Origin: Candidatus Kryptonium sp.
GTDB lineage: Bacteria > Bacteroidota > Ignavibacteria > Kryptoniales > Kryptoniaceae
Length of the DNA stretch: 64,000 nucleotides
NCBI GenBank assembly: GCA_025060635.1
Contig: JANXBN010000001.1
Location: 1 to 64,000, forward strand
Reading direction: 5' to 3'
Below, piece after piece: positions 46,704 through 56,349 of the stretch; the first letter of the stretch is position 1; each line of letters opens with the position of its first letter. The notes under the pieces were generated by a model. That model did not search any database, had not been told where the DNA came from, and saw only the letters and a list, made by a program, of their open reading frames with translations. Both the position numbers and the translations under genes were made by a program.

Positions 46704-47361
46704 GTTCTTTGAACTTTTGAAATCTATTTAAAAACCAATTAATCCACGCGTCAATTCCTTCGCCAGTTTTGCATGAGATTGGGAAGATCACAGCCCTCGG
46801 ATTTACTTCAAGGACATTCTTTTCAAGATCTTTCAATTCAACGCCAGCATATGGCAAAAGATCAATTTTATTTAGCAAAACCACCTCTGTCTCGTGAAAC
46901 ATAAGCGGATATTTTTTCGGTTTTTCTGCGCCTTCAACGACGCTGTAAACCATAACCCTTAAATCCTCACCAAGATAAAACTCCGCCGGACACACAAGAT
47001 TTCCAACATTTTCAATAAAAAGTATATCAAAGCCATCAAGTTTAAACTCGTGAAGAGCGTTGTGAACCATACGAGCATCAAGATGACAAACATTTCCAGT
47101 CGTTATCTGATATGCGGGAATTCCAAGGGATTTTATTCTATCTGAGTCAATTGTTGTTTGAAGATCTCCTTCAATAACGGCGATTGAGAAGTTTTGTTTG
47201 ATTCGTTTGATCGTTTCCTCAAGCACTGATGTCTTACCAGCGCCTGGTGCCGACATTAAATTAACGACGAAGACGCCCCATTTTCTAAAAAGTTCTTTAT
47301 TCTCAAGAGCAATTTCCTCGTTTGCTTGTAAAATTTTTGCGCCGACATCAATTTTATGCAT
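46675..47361 (-). CDS. hypB: Hydrogenase nickel-incorporation GTPase HypB
   Basis: GTPase that drives nickel insertion into [NiFe] hydrogenase or urease-type sites. The ATG at 47361 is preferred: GGAG lies 8 nt before it, and it gives the normal start MHKIDVGAKILQANEEIA; an upstream in-frame codon at 47406 would overlap hypA. The 228 residues include the P-loop SAPGAGKTSVLEETI, the metal site region TGNVCHLDARMVHNAL and NKIDLL. There is no N-terminal His-rich or CxxCGC nickel store. Confidence 0.94.
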   Translation of the reverse strand: MHKIDVGAKILQANEEIALENKELFRKWGVFVVNLMSAPGAGKTSVLEETIKRIKQNFSIAVIEGDLQTTIDSDRIKSLGIPAYQITTGNVCHLDARMVHNALHEFKLDGFDILFIENVGNLVCPAEFYLGEDLRVMVYSVVEGAEKPKKYPLMFHETEVVLLNKIDLLPYAGVELKDLEKNVLEVNPRAVIFPISCKTGEGIDAWINWFLNRFQKFKEHVKSQEDIH

Positions 47362-47383
47362 TTTTACGCTCCGCTTTTTGGTT

Positions 47384-47725
47384 TTATTCAATTTCAATAT
47401 ATTCAACTCTCATTTCTCTGCCTGATATGATTTCCATCGGTTCAGCACACTTTGGGCAAAACAAATTAAAATCATCCATTGAATCAAGTACAAATCCACA
47501 ATTTCTGCAAATTGCTTTAAATCCAACGATTTCAATTTCAAGATCTGCTCCATCAGCTTTTGTCCCAACCTTTGCTATTTCAAACGAAAATTCAAGCGCT
47601 TCCTTCACAATTCCCGAAAATTCTCCTATTTGAACTTTTATTTTTTTGATTCTATGCGAATTGTTCTTAAAAGCAACATCTTCCGCAATCTCAATTATGC
47701 TTTGGGCAATTGAAAGCTCGTGCAC
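47384..47725 (-). CDS. hypA: Nickel chaperone HypA
   Basis: Nickel metallochaperone, 113 residues. The start is a GTG at 47725, giving the conserved M-H-E-L-S N-terminus; His2 is the known nickel ligand in this family, which decides the start over an upstream ATG at 47848. The zinc site is CRNCGF followed by CPKC (about residues 73-93). Order hypA-hypB-hypF on the minus strand. A candidate promoter lies at 47754-47783. Confidence 0.93.
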   Translation of the reverse strand: MHELSIAQSIIEIAEDVAFKNNSHRIKKIKVQIGEFSGIVKEALEFSFEIAKVGTKADGADLEIEIVGFKAICRNCGFVLDSMDDFNLFCPKCAEPMEIISGREMRVEYIEIE

Positions 47726-47753
47726 CCTTGAAAAAAGAATTTTTGTTTGATAG

Positions 47754-47783
47754 AATTTAAAAAATTTCTTTAAACATTGCCAA
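47754..47783 (-). promoter_or_regulatory. Candidate promoter for hypABF
   Basis: TTGGCA (47783-47778), 18 bp, TAAATT (47759-47754) on the minus strand, about 29 nt before the hypA GTG. Confidence 0.35.
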
Positions 47784-47865
47784 ACTTTACAAACAACGCA
47801 TTTAGCCACTTTGCTTTTCGCAGTAAATGTAAGTAGATGCCCACTCAATTTCTTAAATCCCCTTC

Positions 47866-47894
47866 TTGCTTTTATTATCGCTTTTGTTTATATT
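47866..47894 (+). promoter_or_regulatory. Promoter for the efp-accBC-gcv run
   Basis: TTGCTT (47866-47871), 17 bp, TATATT (47889-47894), 37 nt before the efp ATG; the -10 equals those of rRNA and aspS. Confidence 0.6.
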
Positions 47895-47930
47895 TTTCAA
47901 AGCAAATCCGAAACAAAACCAATGGAGAAT

Positions 47931-48491
47931 ATGGCCACAACAGCTGACATTAGAAATGGTTTAAACATAAGATATAATGGCAAAGTCTATACGATTATTG
48001 ATTTTCAACATGTTAAAAGAGGTCGTGGCGGAGCGTTCGTAAGGGTCAAACTTAAAGATGTCAAAACTGGCAGAATCCTTGATGAGACATTTGATTCCGG
48101 AGAAGAAATTGAAATCGTCAGGCTTGATTTCAGAAAGTTTCAATTTTTATATAAAGACGGTGATGAATTTGTGTTTATGGATCTTGAGACATTTGACCAA
48201 ATTCATGTTCCATCTGATCTTGTAGGTGATAATGCGTTGTTTATGAAAGAAAACGAGACAGTTGACATTCTTTTTGATGGAGATCAGATACTTGGAATTC
48301 AACTTCCGACATTTGTTGAGCTTGAGGTTATTGAAACAGAACCAGGTATAAAGGGAGATACAGTGACAAATGTAATGAAGCCAGCGAAACTTGAAACAGG
48401 TGCAATTATAAATGTTCCACTCTTTATTGAACAGGGCGAAAAAATCAGAGTTGATACAAGAACTGGCGAGTATGTTGAAAGAGTAAAATAA
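47931..48491 (+). CDS. efp: Elongation factor P with Arg at the loop tip
   Basis: Rescues ribosomes stalled at polyproline. The ATG at 47931 gives the family start [11 protein letters not shown] and has GGAG in the preceding bases; longer in-frame starts (47811, 47922) add unrelated residues. 186 residues, three beta domains, C-terminal signature intact ([20 protein letters not shown] region). The loop that reaches the P-site tRNA reads [10 protein letters not shown]: residue 32, equivalent to E. coli Lys34, is Arg, and the usual Pro before the Gly is Arg as well. Arg32 is the residue that EarP rhamnosylates in Pseudomonas-type EF-P. efp-accB-accC is a common bacterial grouping. Confidence 0.95.
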   Translation: MATTADIRNGLNIRYNGKVYTIIDFQHVKRGRGGAFVRVKLKDVKTGRILDETFDSGEEIEIVRLDFRKFQFLYKDGDEFVFMDLETFDQIHVPSDLVGDNALFMKENETVDILFDGDQILGIQLPTFVELEVIETEPGIKGDTVTNVMKPAKLETGAIINVPLFIEQGEKIRVDTRTGEYVERVK

Positions 48492-48510
48492 ACTTAAGGA
48501 GGCAATCAAA

Positions 48511-49074
48511 ATGGATCTTAATTACATCAAGGAATTAATCAAAGCGGTTGATGAAAGCGGTGTTGAAGAGATTGAGATAGAAATTGAGGGCTCAAAATTA
48601 AGGATAAGCAAGAACCGCAGGGGCGAGGTCAATGTTTCTCAAACAGGATCAAATTCTCTTCCAAATTATATCCCAATTCCATTTCCGATTTATTCAACCG
48701 GGTTTGCTCAGCCACCTATGGCTATTCCCCAGCAACCCGTTGTATCACCTCAAAGCGTTCCAGCACCAGTTGAAGTGAAAGAAACGAAACCGCAAGAAAA
48801 AACAGAAACACCAGCAGTTGAAACAGGCAAAAAGTATCATGAAATAAAATCACCAATAGTTGGCACATTTTATCGTGCTCCAGCTCCAGATGCAGATCCA
48901 TATGTTAAAGTTGGGGATGAAGTATTCCCTGGTACGGTCCTTTGCATAGTTGAAGCGATGAAACTTATGAACGAGATTGAATCAGATGTCCACGGAATCG
49001 TCGCAAAAATACTCGTTGAAAATGCACAACCTGTTGAATATGGTCAACCTCTATTTTTAATTGAATTAATTTAA
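48511..49074 (+). CDS. accB: Biotin carboxyl carrier protein of acetyl-CoA carboxylase
   Basis: 187 residues. It has an N-terminal helical part, a Pro/Val-rich linker (about 50-105, with repeated PQ and PV) and a C-terminal biotinyl domain with [11 protein letters not shown]; the biotin is on the Lys (about residue 151). Strong ribosome site GGAGG before the ATG. It passes the carboxyl group from AccC to the carboxyltransferase, whose genes accA/accD are not here; a propionyl-CoA carboxylase role is possible given mce. Confidence 0.95.
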   Translation: MDLNYIKELIKAVDESGVEEIEIEIEGSKLRISKNRRGEVNVSQTGSNSLPNYIPIPFPIYSTGFAQPPMAIPQQPVVSPQSVPAPVEVKETKPQEKTETPAVETGKKYHEIKSPIVGTFYRAPAPDADPYVKVGDEVFPGTVLCIVEAMKLMNEIESDVHGIVAKILVENAQPVEYGQPLFLIELI

Positions 49075-49097
49075 ACAAAAAAATTAGCGGGCTAAAA

Positions 49098-50450
49098 TTG
49101 TTCAGGAAAATTCTGATCGCCAATAGAGGTGAAATCGCCTTAAGAATCATCAGAACTTGTAAAGAACTCGGAATAAAAACAGTTGCAGTTTACTCCGAAG
49201 CAGATAGATATTCACTTCATGTCAAATTTGCCGATGAAGCAGTTTGCATAGGTCCAGGACCAAGTAAAGAAAGCTACCTCAACATCCCGAGAATAATCGC
49301 AGCAGCAGAAATTACGAACGCGGAAGCAATTCACCCAGGATATGGTTTCCTTTCGGAAAATGCTATGTTTGCTGAAATTTGTGAATCATCGGGTATAAAA
49401 TTTATAGGTCCGACGCCAGATGCAATTGAAGCCATGGGTGATAAGTCGTTAGCGAAGGAAACAATGAAAAAAGCCGGCGTTCCAGTAATCCCAGGAAGTG
49501 ATGGTGTTGTCAATTCGCTTGAAGAAGCGCGGGAAATTGCTAATGAAATTGGTTATCCGATAATGCTTAAAGCTGCAGCTGGCGGAGGCGGTAAGGGAAT
49601 GAGAATGGTAAATAGCGATGACGAACTTGAAAATGCATGGCAAACTGCAAGGGCAGAAGCAGAGGCAGCTTTTGGAAATCCAGCACTTTATATTGAAAAG
49701 TTTATTGAAAAACCAAGACATATTGAAATTCAAGTCCTCGCAGATGAACACGGAAATGTAATTCACCTCGGTGAAAGAGATTGCTCAATTCAAAGAAGAC
49801 ATCAAAAACTAATTGAGGAATCCCCATCTCCAATCGTAACACCTGAGCTTCGCGAAGCGATGGGACAAGCAGCTGTCAAAGGAGCGAAAAGCGTAAAGTA
49901 TAGAAACGCTGGAACGATTGAATTCCTCGTTGATAAGGATGGAAACTTCTACTTTATGGAGATGAACACGCGAATTCAGGTTGAACATCCAGTTACGGAA
50001 ATGGTTTACGGAGTTGATATAGTGCGAGAACAGATCAGAATCGCAGCTGGTGAAAAACTTGGCATAAAGCAGAAAGAATTAAAACCAAATGGCCACGCAA
50101 TTGAATGCAGGATCAACGCCGAAGATCCTTATAAAGGTTTCAGACCTTCTCCCGGAAAGATAACTGCTCTACATTTCCCAGGCGGTTTCGGTGTAAGGAT
50201 TGATTCCCACATTTATCAAGAATATGTTGTACCACCATACTATGATTCAATGATAGCGAAATTAATCGTCCACGCTAAATCAAGAGACGAAGCAATCCGA
50301 AGAATGTTGAGAGCACTTGAAGAATTCGTAATTGAAGGAATTCACACAACAATTCCTTTTCACATCAAACTTTTGAATTCACCCGAATTTAGAAGTGGAA
50401 CCGATTACGATACAAAGTTTGTTGACCTCAAATTTAGCATGAACGACTAA
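49098..50450 (+). CDS. accC: Biotin carboxylase
   Basis: ATP-dependent carboxylation of biotin on AccB. 450 residues, starting [20 protein letters not shown] after a TTG start codon at 49098 (no ATG fits; GCGGGC nearby is a poor ribosome site). ATP-grasp motifs [33 protein letters not shown] and [15 protein letters not shown] are intact. It lies 23 nt after accB. Confidence 0.95.
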   Translation: MFRKILIANRGEIALRIIRTCKELGIKTVAVYSEADRYSLHVKFADEAVCIGPGPSKESYLNIPRIIAAAEITNAEAIHPGYGFLSENAMFAEICESSGIKFIGPTPDAIEAMGDKSLAKETMKKAGVPVIPGSDGVVNSLEEAREIANEIGYPIMLKAAAGGGGKGMRMVNSDDELENAWQTARAEAEAAFGNPALYIEKFIEKPRHIEIQVLADEHGNVIHLGERDCSIQRRHQKLIEESPSPIVTPELREAMGQAAVKGAKSVKYRNAGTIEFLVDKDGNFYFMEMNTRIQVEHPVTEMVYGVDIVREQIRIAAGEKLGIKQKELKPNGHAIECRINAEDPYKGFRPSPGKITALHFPGGFGVRIDSHIYQEYVVPPYYDSMIAKLIVHAKSRDEAIRRMLRALEEFVIEGIHTTIPFHIKLLNSPEFRSGTDYDTKFVDLKFSMND

Positions 50451-50470
50451 AACATAAAAGGAGAAAACCA

Positions 50471-50854
50471 ATGCAGTTCCCAGAAAATTTAAAGTACACA
50501 AAAGAACATGAATGGATAAGAATTGAAGACGACTCTATCGGGGTCGTCGGAATAACTGATTACGCACAAAGTGAACTTGGAGATATCGTCTATGTTGATC
50601 TTCCAGCAATTGGAAAAACCGTAAAACAACTTGAATCCTTCGGCACCATTGAAGCAGTTAAAGCTGTATCTGATCTCTTTTCCCCCATTTCCGGTGAAAT
50701 AATTGAAGTGAATGAAAAATTAAAAGATTCACCAGATTTGATCAACAAAGATCCATATGGTGAGGGCTGGATAATTAAAATCAAAATCAAAGATCTCAGC
50801 GAACTTGATAACCTTCTCTCTGCAGAAGATTACAGAAAATTAATAGGCAAGTAA
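50471..50854 (+). CDS. gcvH: Glycine cleavage system H protein
   Basis: Lipoyl carrier of the glycine cleavage system, 127 residues. It begins with the standard TKEHEWI motif, and the lipoyl lysine is in FGTIEAVKAVSDLFSPISGE (near residue 64). AGGAG precedes the ATG. It follows accC by 20 nt and precedes gcvPA by 32 nt. Confidence 0.96.
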   Translation: MQFPENLKYTKEHEWIRIEDDSIGVVGITDYAQSELGDIVYVDLPAIGKTVKQLESFGTIEAVKAVSDLFSPISGEIIEVNEKLKDSPDLINKDPYGEGWIIKIKIKDLSELDNLLSAEDYRKLIGK

Positions 50855-50886
50855 AACAACTTTAAAATTTAAGAGGCACATCAAAA

Positions 50887-52224
50887 ATGGGCTTCGTTCC
50901 AAACACCGATGAAGACAGACAAGAAATGTTAAAAGCAATCGGGGTTTCATCATTTGAAGAACTAATCTCTGACATCCCACCTGAAATTAGATTGAAAGAA
51001 GATTTAAAACTGCCCGAACCGCTTTCTGAATATGAGGTTTTAAAAGAACTCCAAAGCATCTCTGAGAAAAATCTTGATTTAAATCATGCGATCTCTTTTC
51101 TTGGTGGCGGTGCTTATGACCATTTCACACCATCAGCTGTCTTCACCATAATAAGTAGATCCGAATTTTACACCGCTTACACACCTTATCAAGCAGAAGT
51201 AAGCCAAGGAACACTACAAGCAATATATGAATATCAAACGATGATATGTCGTTTAACTGGGATGGATGTTGCGAACGCTTCAATGTATGATGGCGGAAGT
51301 GCACTCGCAGAAGCTGTCCTGCTCGCGCTCGGACATACAGGAAGAAATGAGGTAGTAATCGCTGGGCCAGTTAATCCAAATTATTTAACAGTTGTCCGCA
51401 CCTATACACATCCAAGAAGAGCAGATATAAAATTGACAAAATTTGATTCGGGGATTTGTGATATTGATGACTTAAAATCAAAAGTCACGGATAAAACTGC
51501 CTGCGTCGTCGTCCAGCAACCAAACTTCTTCGGAAACATTGAAAATGTCTTTGAAATTGAAAAGATAACTCATAATGTTGGTGCCTTATTCATAGTTGCT
51601 ATTGATCCCATATCGCTTGGATTACTTGTTCCACCTGGTGAATATGGCGCCGATGTCGTAGTCGGAGAAGGACAATCGCTTGGGATACCTTTAAGTTTCG
51701 GCGGACCTTATCTTGGAATCTTTGCCGTTAAAGAGTTTTTGATCAGAAAAATTCCAGGACGTTTAGCTGGAATTACAATTGACAGAGACGGGGAACGCGG
51801 TTTTGCTTTAACTCTTCAAACAAGAGAACAACATATAAGAAGAGAAAAAGCGACATCAAACATTTGCACAAACCAAAGCTTAATGATGCTTGCAGCGACA
51901 GTTTACATGGCTTTGATGGGGAAACAAGGATTAAAAGAAGTTGCCACTCTCTGCTTACAAAAAAGCCATTACCTTGCCGAGGAAATCTCAAAAATTAAAG
52001 GATTCAAACTCAAATACAATCAACCGTTCTTTAAAGAATTTGTTGTTCAAACACCTGTTCCAGTTTCAAAAATTAAAGAAAAACTACAACCGAAAAAGAT
52101 TCTTCCTGGGATTGATCTTTCAAAGTTTGATGGCTATGGTGATGGTTTATTAATTGCAGTGACTGAAAAAAGAACGAAGAAGGAAATGGATCTTTTCGTT
52201 GAGGAACTGAAAAACCTTGTATGA
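50887..52224 (+). CDS. gcvPA: Glycine dehydrogenase (decarboxylating) subunit 1
   Basis: 445-residue N-terminal half of P protein, as in organisms with split GcvP. Motifs: [41 protein letters not shown], and near the end [20 protein letters not shown]. The PLP-binding lysine is normally on subunit 2, so this gene needs gcvPB, which is not adjacent and not in the window. gcvT is also absent here. The gene ends before a double hairpin at 52296-52364. Confidence 0.95.
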   Translation: MGFVPNTDEDRQEMLKAIGVSSFEELISDIPPEIRLKEDLKLPEPLSEYEVLKELQSISEKNLDLNHAISFLGGGAYDHFTPSAVFTIISRSEFYTAYTPYQAEVSQGTLQAIYEYQTMICRLTGMDVANASMYDGGSALAEAVLLALGHTGRNEVVIAGPVNPNYLTVVRTYTHPRRADIKLTKFDSGICDIDDLKSKVTDKTACVVVQQPNFFGNIENVFEIEKITHNVGALFIVAIDPISLGLLVPPGEYGADVVVGEGQSLGIPLSFGGPYLGIFAVKEFLIRKIPGRLAGITIDRDGERGFALTLQTREQHIRREKATSNICTNQSLMMLAATVYMALMGKQGLKEVATLCLQKSHYLAEEISKIKGFKLKYNQPFFKEFVVQTPVPVSKIKEKLQPKKILPGIDLSKFDGYGDGLLIAVTEKRTKKEMDLFVEELKNLV

Positions 52225-52295
52225 AACTCGGAATGAATCTTGAATCTTTTCCAGAAGGGGAAGGAATAATTTGTTCAAAAAGTTATCAAATTTCC

Positions 52296-52336
52296 CCCCT
52301 CTCCAGAGAAAGGGGAGGGGAAGTTTTAAATTTTTT
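52296..52336 (+). terminator. Terminator of the efp-gcvPA run
   Basis: CCCCTCTCC (52296-52304) pairs with GGGGAGGGG (52312-52320) over nine positions, one of them G-T, with a 7-nt loop, and is followed by AAGTTTTAAATTTTTT. The C/G-rich stem is unlike the local AT-rich DNA and resembles a short dispersed repeat. Confidence 0.65.
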
Positions 52337-52339
52337 ATC

Positions 52340-52364
52340 AGCGGGACGATAGATCCCACTTTTT
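52340..52364 (+). terminator. Second hairpin, possible back-up terminator
   Basis: AGCGGGA (52340-52346) and TCCCACT (52354-52360) pair with one mismatch around a 7-nt loop and are followed by TTTT. Together with the preceding hairpin it may form one composite repeat. The remaining gap up to 52422 shows nothing else. Confidence 0.4.
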
Positions 52365-52422
52365 CAGAAAAATTTTATTATGATGATGCGGTTTGTAATC
52401 AATTAACATCATTTCCTGCGAA

Positions 52423-53151
52423 ATGAAAAGATTTTCGGTTATAATTCCAACATTTAACGAAGAAAAGTCGCTCTGCTGGGCTGAAAAAACATTTACGAAC
52501 GAAATCAAACAAAAATATAACATTGAAATCATAATAAGCGACGGCGGAAGCACAGACGGCACGATTGAGATAGCTAAAAGATTTGCCGACAAAATTATTT
52601 TAAATGAAAATAAAGAAAAACAAACCATAGCTCAAGGTAGAAATCTCGGGGCTTTGAGCTCAGACGGAGAAATTTTAATTTTTTTAAACGCTGACACAAA
52701 AATTCAAGATATTGATCTATTTTTTAAACTTTGCGATAACCTTATGAAAATGCCAGGAGTTGTTGCTTTGTCTTTTGAAGTTGCGGTATATCCCGAAGAA
52801 GAACTTTTCAAAGACAGAGTTTTCCACTGGTTGATTAACAAGTTTTTTGCAATGTTAAATGTCGTAGGGCTTGGAATGGGAAGAGGAGAATGCCATGTGG
52901 TAAAGAGGGAAACTTTCTTTGAAGTCAATGGTTATAACGATAAAATCGTCGCTGGTGAAGATTTTGATCTTTATATGCGACTCCGTCGGCTTGGAAAAAT
53001 TATAAATGTCCACGGCATCAAAATTTACGAATCACCGAGAAGGTATAGAAAATATGGTTATATTCGGACTCTCTCGCTTTGGTTTCTAAACTCAATCTCA
53101 ATTATATTCTTCAAGAGATCAATCTCAAAAGTTTGGGATGCTGTAAGATGA
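52423..53151 (+). CDS. Family 2 glycosyltransferase
   Basis: 242 residues. The GT-A fold is clear: IIPTFNEEKSLCWAE at residues 6-20, ISDGGSTDGTIEIA near residue 39, FLNADTKIQD (the DxD-like site is A-D-T) and a membrane-associated C-terminal part. It resembles transfer enzymes acting on lipid-linked sugars. Its stop overlaps the next start as ATGA, tying it to the outer-membrane Wzi-like protein. Confidence 0.85.
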   Translation: MKRFSVIIPTFNEEKSLCWAEKTFTNEIKQKYNIEIIISDGGSTDGTIEIAKRFADKIILNENKEKQTIAQGRNLGALSSDGEILIFLNADTKIQDIDLFFKLCDNLMKMPGVVALSFEVAVYPEEELFKDRVFHWLINKFFAMLNVVGLGMGRGECHVVKRETFFEVNGYNDKIVAGEDFDLYMRLRRLGKIINVHGIKIYESPRRYRKYGYIRTLSLWFLNSISIIFFKRSISKVWDAVR

Positions 53152-54752
53152 GAAGATTTCTCCTTATTTTTTTGTTTATTTCTTCAGAAGTTTTTTCGCA
53201 AGTTGAAAATGTCCCTATTTCGCATAGAGTTTATCAATTTCTCAAGCGTATGGAGGTTAGGGGGTTAATCAAAAATTTTGACGACGCTTCCTTGCCAATT
53301 TCAAGAAACGAGGTCGCAAATTTCTTAAGTGAAATTTACACACAGCGCGAAAAGTTAAGTCCGAAAGAGCAAGGTTATCTTGAACTTTTGCTGATTGAAT
53401 TTGAAAACGAGCTGAAGCGAGATGATTTCTTTGAGACATCAATTTTAAAAGACGGATTTAAATTTAAAGATGGATTCTTCTCGGACAAAGCAAAGTATCT
53501 ATATTCCTACAGGGATTCAAATGTTAATTTTTTTGCTGACCTGCTTTTCAATCTTGACACGAGGTTGACTAAAAATTCAAATGTTATTTTAGCCGAAATT
53601 GGGGGAAGATTAAGAGGAACTTATGATGGGAAACTTGGTTTTTACCTTCAATCAACCGATGGTCAATCTTTTGGGGATAAAAACCTCGCGCTTGAAGATT
53701 TTAGATTGAAACAAAATTACAAATTCAACGAAGAAGGCTCGGTAAATTTTGACTTCACAGATGCGTATATAAAATATCAAACAAAGTATTTAAGTTTTCA
53801 ACTTGGGAGAGAAGCGATAACACAAGGTTATGGGTTTTCTGGGAAATTATTCGTTTCACAAACCGCGCCGGTTTTTGATTTCTTTAAAATTCGCTTCAAA
53901 TACAAAGGTGTATCTTACGATTTTGTTCACTCGTGGCTTCTGGGCTCAAAGTTTATGATCTCAGATTCAATTGCAGGTAAAATTACAGTGATAAATTCAA
54001 AATATCTCGCAACGCATAGGCTAAATTTCAATTTTTGGGATAAATTTTATTTCGGTGTGTGGGAAGGAGTTATTTACACAAAGCGTTTTATTGAGCTAGC
54101 ATATCTAAATCCGATAAATTTTTACAAATCTGCAGAGCATTCGCTTCAGGACAGAGACAACGCTCTTTTAGGCTTTGATTTTAAATCAAACATCTTTAGA
54201 AATTTCCAAATTTATGGCACGATCTTAATTGACGACATACATTTCCTTAAGCTCGGAAGCGGCTGGTATGGAAACCAACTTGCTTATCAGCTTGGAATTT
54301 ACTTTGCGAATCTTATAAGCGATGCTGATCTTATATTTGAATATACAAGAATTGAACCTTATGTCTATTCGCACAGATTTAACGAAAACAGCTATTCGCA
54401 CAACGACTTTCTTTTAGGTCACGAGATAGGTCCGAATTCAGATGATTTTTTCATTAAAATTATTTATCTTTTATCAAAAAGAGCGACCTTGGCGATTTTT
54501 GCGGAAAAAATAAGGCACGGGAAAAATCCAATTGTCGGCTCTGACACGATAAATGTCGGTGGTGATTTTAAACTTGGGCATCGCTTATGGGACGCTGAAA
54601 AAGTCAAGTTTCTTGATGGAAATGTTGAGAGCAAGATAAGGTTTGGTTTTGATCTGCTTTGGGAGGTGAGGAAAGATATTGTCTTGGGTTTCGGTGCTGG
54701 AAAATATGAAAAAAATTTTTTAACTTATTTCAAATTAAAAATAGATTATTAG
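53148..54752 (+). CDS. Outer-membrane barrel, Wzi-like (capsule assembly) candidate
   Basis: 534 residues with a signal peptide (RRFLLIFLFISSEVFSQ), a helical segment (VYQFLKRMEVRGLI) and a long beta-rich stretch with alternating aromatic residues, ending KLKIDY as outer-membrane barrels do. The ATG at 53148 is chosen because it gives the signal peptide and overlaps the glycosyltransferase stop as ATGA. Organisation and neighbour suggest the capsule-assembly Wzi family, but I cannot confirm this by alignment. Confidence 0.55.
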   Translation: MRRFLLIFLFISSEVFSQVENVPISHRVYQFLKRMEVRGLIKNFDDASLPISRNEVANFLSEIYTQREKLSPKEQGYLELLLIEFENELKRDDFFETSILKDGFKFKDGFFSDKAKYLYSYRDSNVNFFADLLFNLDTRLTKNSNVILAEIGGRLRGTYDGKLGFYLQSTDGQSFGDKNLALEDFRLKQNYKFNEEGSVNFDFTDAYIKYQTKYLSFQLGREAITQGYGFSGKLFVSQTAPVFDFFKIRFKYKGVSYDFVHSWLLGSKFMISDSIAGKITVINSKYLATHRLNFNFWDKFYFGVWEGVIYTKRFIELAYLNPINFYKSAEHSLQDRDNALLGFDFKSNIFRNFQIYGTILIDDIHFLKLGSGWYGNQLAYQLGIYFANLISDADLIFEYTRIEPYVYSHRFNENSYSHNDFLLGHEIGPNSDDFFIKIIYLLSKRATLAIFAEKIRHGKNPIVGSDTINVGGDFKLGHRLWDAEKVKFLDGNVESKIRFGFDLLWEVRKDIVLGFGAGKYEKNFLTYFKLKIDY

Positions 54753-54765
54753 GAGGTAAAAGGAT

Positions 54766-56340
54766 ATGCTTCGGCAAAAGTTCTCCCCGCTTACGATAAT
54801 AATCGTGCTTTTAATCGGGATAGTGATTGGGGCGAATTTAAATAATTTGCTTTCCAGCGATGATGTCTATGTTCAAATAATGAAGTTAAATGATGTCCTT
54901 AACTTAGCACGAAAAAACTATGTTGATAAAATTGACACACAAACTCTTGTTGAAGCAGCTATTGAAGGAATGCTTGAGGTTCTTGATCCGCACTCGGTGT
55001 ATATTCCCGCAAAAGCAATGGAAAGAGTAAACGAAGATATAAGAGGTAGCTTTGAAGGAATCGGAATTGAATTCACAATCATAAATGACACAATAAATGT
55101 TGTCTCTCCAATAGCTGGCGGTCCAAGCGAACAACTTGGAATAATGGCTGGAGATAAAATAATCAAGATAGATGATCAATCAGCAATCGGCCTGAAAAAT
55201 GAAGATGTCATAAGAAAACTTCGTGGTCCGAAAGGAACGAAGGTTAAGGTTACAATTTTAAGACCTGGTGTCAAGGAACTTTTAGATTTTGTGATAACGA
55301 GGGATAAAATTTCAATTTACAGTATTGATGTTGCTGTGATGGTTTCAAAAGACATTGGATATATAAGCATCAACAGGTTCTCCGAAACGACAGATAGAGA
55401 GTTCAGAGAAGCGGTTCAAAAGCTTAAATCACAAGGAATGAAAAAACTCATCCTTGACTTACGAAATAATCCAGGTGGGCTTCTATCAGAAGCTGTGAAA
55501 ATCGCTGATGAATTCCTTCCAAAAGGAAAGTTGATAGTTTATACAAAGGGTCGTCTCCCCGAATATAACGAGGAATTTTACGCAACTTCAGAGGGAACAC
55601 TTGAAAATGTCCCCGTTATCGTTCTTGTGAATCAAGGTTCAGCTTCTGGAAGCGAAATTGTCGCTGGCGCAATACAGGATTGGGACAGAGGTCTTGTAAT
55701 TGGCGATACAACCTTTGGAAAGGGACTTGTGCAAAGACAATTCCCGTTAAATGATGGCTCCGCTGTAAGATTAACAACCGCAAGATATTATACTCCGAGC
55801 GGTAGATCAATTCAAAAACCTTACGAAGGGAAGAAATATGTTTCATCTGCTGAACCAAGTGCTCGGAAAGATTCAGCTAAAATTGTTTATAACACGAAAA
55901 TTTTATCTCGCCCTGTTTACGGTGGTGGTGGGATAGTTCCCGATTTCATTGTGCAAACAAAAAGCTTAACAGATTTATCTGTCAACATAAGAAGACAAAA
56001 TCTGTTCTACATTTTCATTTCAAACTTCATGGACACGAAGGGGAATGAAATAAGAAATAAATATGGCAATAGTTTTGATAACTTCAAGAGAAACTTCCAA
56101 ATAACGGATGCGATGCTTGACGAATTTAAGAATTTCGTTATCTCAAAAGGGATAAAATGGGACGAGGAACAATATAAACAAGATCTTTCATACATAAGAG
56201 CGATCTTGAAAGCTCATGTTGCGAGGTTTATCTGGCGAAACGACGGTTGGTATCCAGTGATGCTTGAAATTGACGAGCAGTTCCAAAAAGCGCTTGAGCT
56301 TATGCCTCAGGCTGAGAAACTTTTCGCAAGCACCAAATAA
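54766..56340 (+). CDS. C-terminal processing peptidase (S41, CtpA-like)
   Basis: 524 residues with an N-terminal membrane anchor (LTIIIVLLIGIVIGANL), an S41 helical region, PDZ domain (about 90-180; GIGIEFTIINDTINVVSPIA) and the catalytic part (LDLRNNPGGLLSEAVKIADE, then NQGSASGSEIVAGAIQDWDR with its Ser, and FGKGLVQRQFPL with its Lys). It cuts C-terminal tails of envelope proteins. AGGAGG precedes the ATG, so it is well translated. A C-terminal extension of about 150 residues is typical of FCB members. Confidence 0.92.
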   Translation: MLRQKFSPLTIIIVLLIGIVIGANLNNLLSSDDVYVQIMKLNDVLNLARKNYVDKIDTQTLVEAAIEGMLEVLDPHSVYIPAKAMERVNEDIRGSFEGIGIEFTIINDTINVVSPIAGGPSEQLGIMAGDKIIKIDDQSAIGLKNEDVIRKLRGPKGTKVKVTILRPGVKELLDFVITRDKISIYSIDVAVMVSKDIGYISINRFSETTDREFREAVQKLKSQGMKKLILDLRNNPGGLLSEAVKIADEFLPKGKLIVYTKGRLPEYNEEFYATSEGTLENVPVIVLVNQGSASGSEIVAGAIQDWDRGLVIGDTTFGKGLVQRQFPLNDGSAVRLTTARYYTPSGRSIQKPYEGKKYVSSAEPSARKDSAKIVYNTKILSRPVYGGGGIVPDFIVQTKSLTDLSVNIRRQNLFYIFISNFMDTKGNEIRNKYGNSFDNFKRNFQITDAMLDEFKNFVISKGIKWDEEQYKQDLSYIRAILKAHVARFIWRNDGWYPVMLEIDEQFQKALELMPQAEKLFASTK

Positions 56341-56349
56341 GCTAAACAC

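Noticed and set aside
50451-50886. Glycine riboswitch upstream of gcvH or gcvPA
   Set aside because: The gaps are only 20 and 32 nt, too short for the aptamers.
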